Of a stretch of 64,000 bases of DNA, positions 61,888 through 64,000 are shown in pieces. Position 1 is the first letter of the stretch. Each line of letters starts with the position of its first letter. The DNA is taken from NCBI GenBank assembly GCA_024653355.1, contig JANLFQ010000001.1, forward strand, positions 62,001 through 126,000, in the 5' to 3' direction. The DNA is from a candidate division WOR-3 bacterium. Lineage in GTDB: Bacteria; Hydrothermota; Tepidihabitantia; Tepidihabitantales; Tepidihabitantaceae. The notes beneath the pieces are model-generated. The model was not told the DNA's origin. It saw nothing but the letters and a program-made list of their open reading frames with translations, and did no database searches. The position numbers and the translations under genes are program-made.

Positions 61888-62931
61888 ATGAGTTACAAGG
61901 ACTTTCTTGTGCCGGGGGGGATTGTCATTTGCGGGTTTCTCATCGGATGGTTGTGTGAGCTTTTGATAAGGACGGTGCTGAAAAGTTTAGCCCGGCGCAC
62001 AAAATGGCAGGGTGACGATGTTATAATTCGGGCTTTGCAGGGGTGGCTTGTTGCCCTTTTTGTCATTCTTGCGCTGTACATTGCTTTTTTCTTTTTGCCG
62101 GTTTTTTCCCAGATTCTAAGAACGCTTCATCGGATTTTGTTAGTGGGAACGATTTTATCTGTTACCGCCATTATCGCGCGAACCGTGGCAGGTTTTATCA
62201 ACCTGTATGGTGAAAAGGGTAAGGGGATACTGCCTTCGGCATCCATCTTTGCCAATTTGAGCAAGGTTATTGTGTTTATACTCGGTGCTCTTGTGGTGGT
62301 TAATTCATTAGGCATATCTATTACTCCAATCATCACCACGCTGGGATTAGGGGGGTTGGCAGTGGCGCTGGCGCTCCAAGATACCCTTGCCAACTTCTTT
62401 GCCGGTTTGCATATTATCATCACCCGCCAGATAAGGACGGGCGACTATATAAAACTGGAGAGCGGTGAAGAAGGGTATATCACAGACATCACCTGGCGCA
62501 ATACCACAGTCCGGCAGTTGAACAACAATGTGGTGGTTGTGCCCAATGCTAAACTGGCAGCGGCGGTAGTTGTCAACTACGACCTGCTTGATAAAAGTAT
62601 GGCGGTGGCGGTGCCGGTGGGTGTAAGTTACGATAGCGACCTAGATAAGGTGGAACGGGTTACGCTGGAGGTGGCGCGGAAGGTGATGCGCGAAGTGCCG
62701 GGCGGAGTTCCTGACGCCGAGCCGCTTATCCGATTTCACACATTCGGGGAGTTCAGTATCAACTTTACCGTATTCTTACGAGTAAAGGATGCGATTTCCC
62801 AGTTTCCGGTAAGACATGAGTTTATCAAACAGTTACATCAGCGTTATAAGGATGAGGGGATAGTGATTCCGTTCCCGATTCGAACGGTATTCTTGCATCA
62901 AACTGGCGCGGAAGATGACAAATCTGTTTGA
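61888..62931 (+). CDS. Mechanosensitive ion channel, MscS family
   Basis: 347 residues. Four or five N-terminal membrane helices are followed by the pore-lining helix of the family (TTLGLGGLAVALALQDTLANFFAG, near residues 150-175), then the MscS beta domain (RTGDYIKLESGEEGYITDITWRNTTVRQL, with VVVPNAKL) and the alpha/beta C-terminal domain. It releases solutes during hypo-osmotic shock. A TTG three bases upstream is better spaced from GGAGG (61870-61874) than the ATG, so the exact start is open. Its stop overlaps the -35 box of thyX. Confidence 0.92.
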   Translation: MSYKDFLVPGGIVICGFLIGWLCELLIRTVLKSLARRTKWQGDDVIIRALQGWLVALFVILALYIAFFFLPVFSQILRTLHRILLVGTILSVTAIIARTVAGFINLYGEKGKGILPSASIFANLSKVIVFILGALVVVNSLGISITPIITTLGLGGLAVALALQDTLANFFAGLHIIITRQIRTGDYIKLESGEEGYITDITWRNTTVRQLNNNVVVVPNAKLAAAVVVNYDLLDKSMAVAVPVGVSYDSDLDKVERVTLEVARKVMREVPGGVPDAEPLIRFHTFGEFSINFTVFLRVKDAISQFPVRHEFIKQLHQRYKDEGIVIPFPIRTVFLHQTGAEDDKSV

Positions 62932-62955
62932 CAAAAATTAAAGGTTCAATATTAT
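62928..62955 (+). promoter_or_regulatory. Promoter of thyX, near-leaderless
   Basis: A perfect TTGACA (62928-62933), overlapping the mscS stop, a 16-bp spacer and TATTAT (62950-62955). The ATG at 62965 lies 9 bases after the -10 box, predicting a leader of about 3 bases and no Shine-Dalgarno sequence. Confidence 0.6.
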
Positions 62956-62964
62956 CTGTAAGAT

Positions 62965-64000
62965 ATGAAAGTAAAACTCGCTGGATACAACCTCGATGCC
63001 GACTTGATAAACAACTTGGTTAAAAATCGTCGGTTGGTGCCCACACCGGAGGTCATCGCTGCAGCTTATGCCCGAATCAGTCGCAGTCAGAAGTCGATTG
63101 AGCAGTTGCGCAGTGAGGCGCGCCGGGAATTAAAAAAGGCGCGGCAATCCAACCGAACCATTGTGTTCAGTATGGGTCATCATTCTATCGCCGAGCATGC
63201 GGTTTTCAATTTCGATATTACCGAAATTTCCCGCCTGGCGGTAGAGGAGATTGAGCATCACCGTTTGGCATCATTTACCGAGCGTTCGCAGCGCTATGTG
63301 CAACTGGAAAATCAATTTGTTGTGCCGGCCGAAATTCAGAATGCCGATTTTTTAGGTGACTATCTAAATATCATTCGGCTTCAGAACGAAGCCTATCATC
63401 GTCTGATTGAGCGGTTGAAAGAGCATTTTGCTAACACTAAGCCGGAGTTGAAGGATGACCCGCAAAGAATAGAAAATCTGGCAAAAGAGGACGCCCGGTA
63501 CATCACCAGTCTGGCAACTCAGACCCAGCTCGGGATGACGGTTAACGCGCGCACTCTGGAGTTGATGTTACGACGTCTCGCGGCAAACGAGTTGAGTGAA
63601 GTGCGGGCGCTGGCGGAGGAGCTGTACCACCAGGCAGAAATGGTGGCGCCTTCACTATTGATATTTACCGGTCCAACCGATTATGAACGGAATACATATC
63701 CGCGCTTGCGGGAGTTTGCCCGAACATTTATGACCCGACCATTTCCGCGCCGTCCCAGGAATCTGATTGCGATGTCGGCATCGGATGTGACGCTCGTTGA
63801 TTACACGCAGAACGCCGATAACAAACTGCTAGCCTGCCTGATGCATTGTGCCTCCCGCGCATCTTATATGGAGTGTTTTTCCCGGTCAGAAAAGCAGACC
63901 CTGGCAAGAAAGAAGGAGATTTTCAAACTGGCGTGTCAGGATTTACAGGCTTACGATGCGGTGCTGCGTGAGTTTGAGCATCTTTACCTGACATTCGAAC
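62965..64000 (+). CDS. thyX: Flavin-dependent thymidylate synthase ThyX, tandem form, truncated at the window edge
   Basis: The reading frame is open for 345 codons to the end of the window. The first domain (to about residue 235) ends near the ThyX signature at residue 100: HHRLASFTERSQRY, which fits the RHRxxSxNExSxRY motif except for the first Arg (His here) and Asn (Thr). Conserved GHHSIAEHAVFNFDI precedes it. A typical ThyX is about 220-250 residues, yet after a linker a second ThyX N-terminus appears to begin near residue 272 (VTLVDYTQNADNKLLACLM). ThyX methylates dUMP with FAD, NADPH and methylene-tetrahydrofolate. Confidence 0.85.
   Translation, partial: MKVKLAGYNLDADLINNLVKNRRLVPTPEVIAAAYARISRSQKSIEQLRSEARRELKKARQSNRTIVFSMGHHSIAEHAVFNFDITEISRLAVEEIEHHRLASFTERSQRYVQLENQFVVPAEIQNADFLGDYLNIIRLQNEAYHRLIERLKEHFANTKPELKDDPQRIENLAKEDARYITSLATQTQLGMTVNARTLELMLRRLAANELSEVRALAEELYHQAEMVAPSLLIFTGPTDYERNTYPRLREFARTFMTRPFPRRPRNLIAMSASDVTLVDYTQNADNKLLACLMHCASRASYMECFSRSEKQTLARKKEIFKLACQDLQAYDAVLREFEHLYLTFE

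Overview
The window reads as a chromosomal segment of a Gram-negative, anaerobic, probably thermophilic bacterium of an uncultured lineage; WOR-3/Stahlbacteria-like or another FCB-related candidate phylum is my inference. The support is a DAP-type peptidoglycan pathway, outer-membrane beta-barrels (PorV/PorQ-like and Wzi-like), an oxygen-sensitive class III ribonucleotide reductase, a group 4 [NiFe] hydrogenase joined to an Mrp-type antiporter, and flavin-dependent ThyX. No rRNA, tRNA, CRISPR array or intact mobile element was seen. Genes are densely packed and mostly housekeeping.

Layout. 1-2169 (-): KOW-domain protein, PorV-like protein and the start of accA. 2170-2727: AT-rich non-coding stretch with the mraZ promoter, repeats resembling MraZ/DnaA sites and a micro-ORF. 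2728-17101 (+): a division and cell-wall (dcw) cluster mraZ-rsmH-ftsL-ftsI-murE-mraY-murD-ftsW-murG-murC-murB-ftsA-ftsZ, lacking murF, ddl and ftsQ, closed by a strong terminator. 17185-21769 (-): purF, a PflX-like radical SAM enzyme, recR and dnaX, the last directly after a large (Alu-containing) SRP RNA at 21785-22059. 22083-29888 (-): substrate-binding protein, TPR protein, TtcA-like PP-loop enzyme, phosphohexomutase, TRL-like lipoprotein and EF-G. 30028-33972 (+): radical SAM/DUF2344 protein and RNase G. 33969-38311 (-): DUF167, nrdD, nrdR and thiL, with three in-phase DnaA boxes between nrdR and thiL. 38664-53304 (+): an 18-gene operon for a composite energy-converting complex: sulfhydrogenase-type beta and gamma electron-input subunits, a NuoG/FdhA-like protein, ferredoxins, a group 4 NiFe hydrogenase core and a complete (split-MrpA) Mrp module. 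54004-59171 (+): MazG-like protein, four consecutive genes for unrecognised membrane proteins, and a Wzi-like barrel. 59168-61726 (-): tsaC and a 638-residue GreA-domain fusion. 61888-64000 (+): MscS channel and a truncated tandem ThyX.

How it works together. The operon at 38664-53304 looks like an ion-pumping hydrogenase: soluble flavin and Fe-S subunits would pass electrons to (or from) a NiFe site while NuoH/NuoL/Mrp-type membrane subunits move H+ or Na+. The nrdR-nrdD pair carries its likely operator exactly inside the promoter spacer. A window-wide pattern is that transcription units start with a TTGACA-like box, a spacer of nearly always 16 bp, and a -10 box that places the predicted start site at or within a few bases of the start codon, without a Shine-Dalgarno sequence. 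Internal operon genes do carry Shine-Dalgarno sequences. This suggests abundant leaderless mRNAs.
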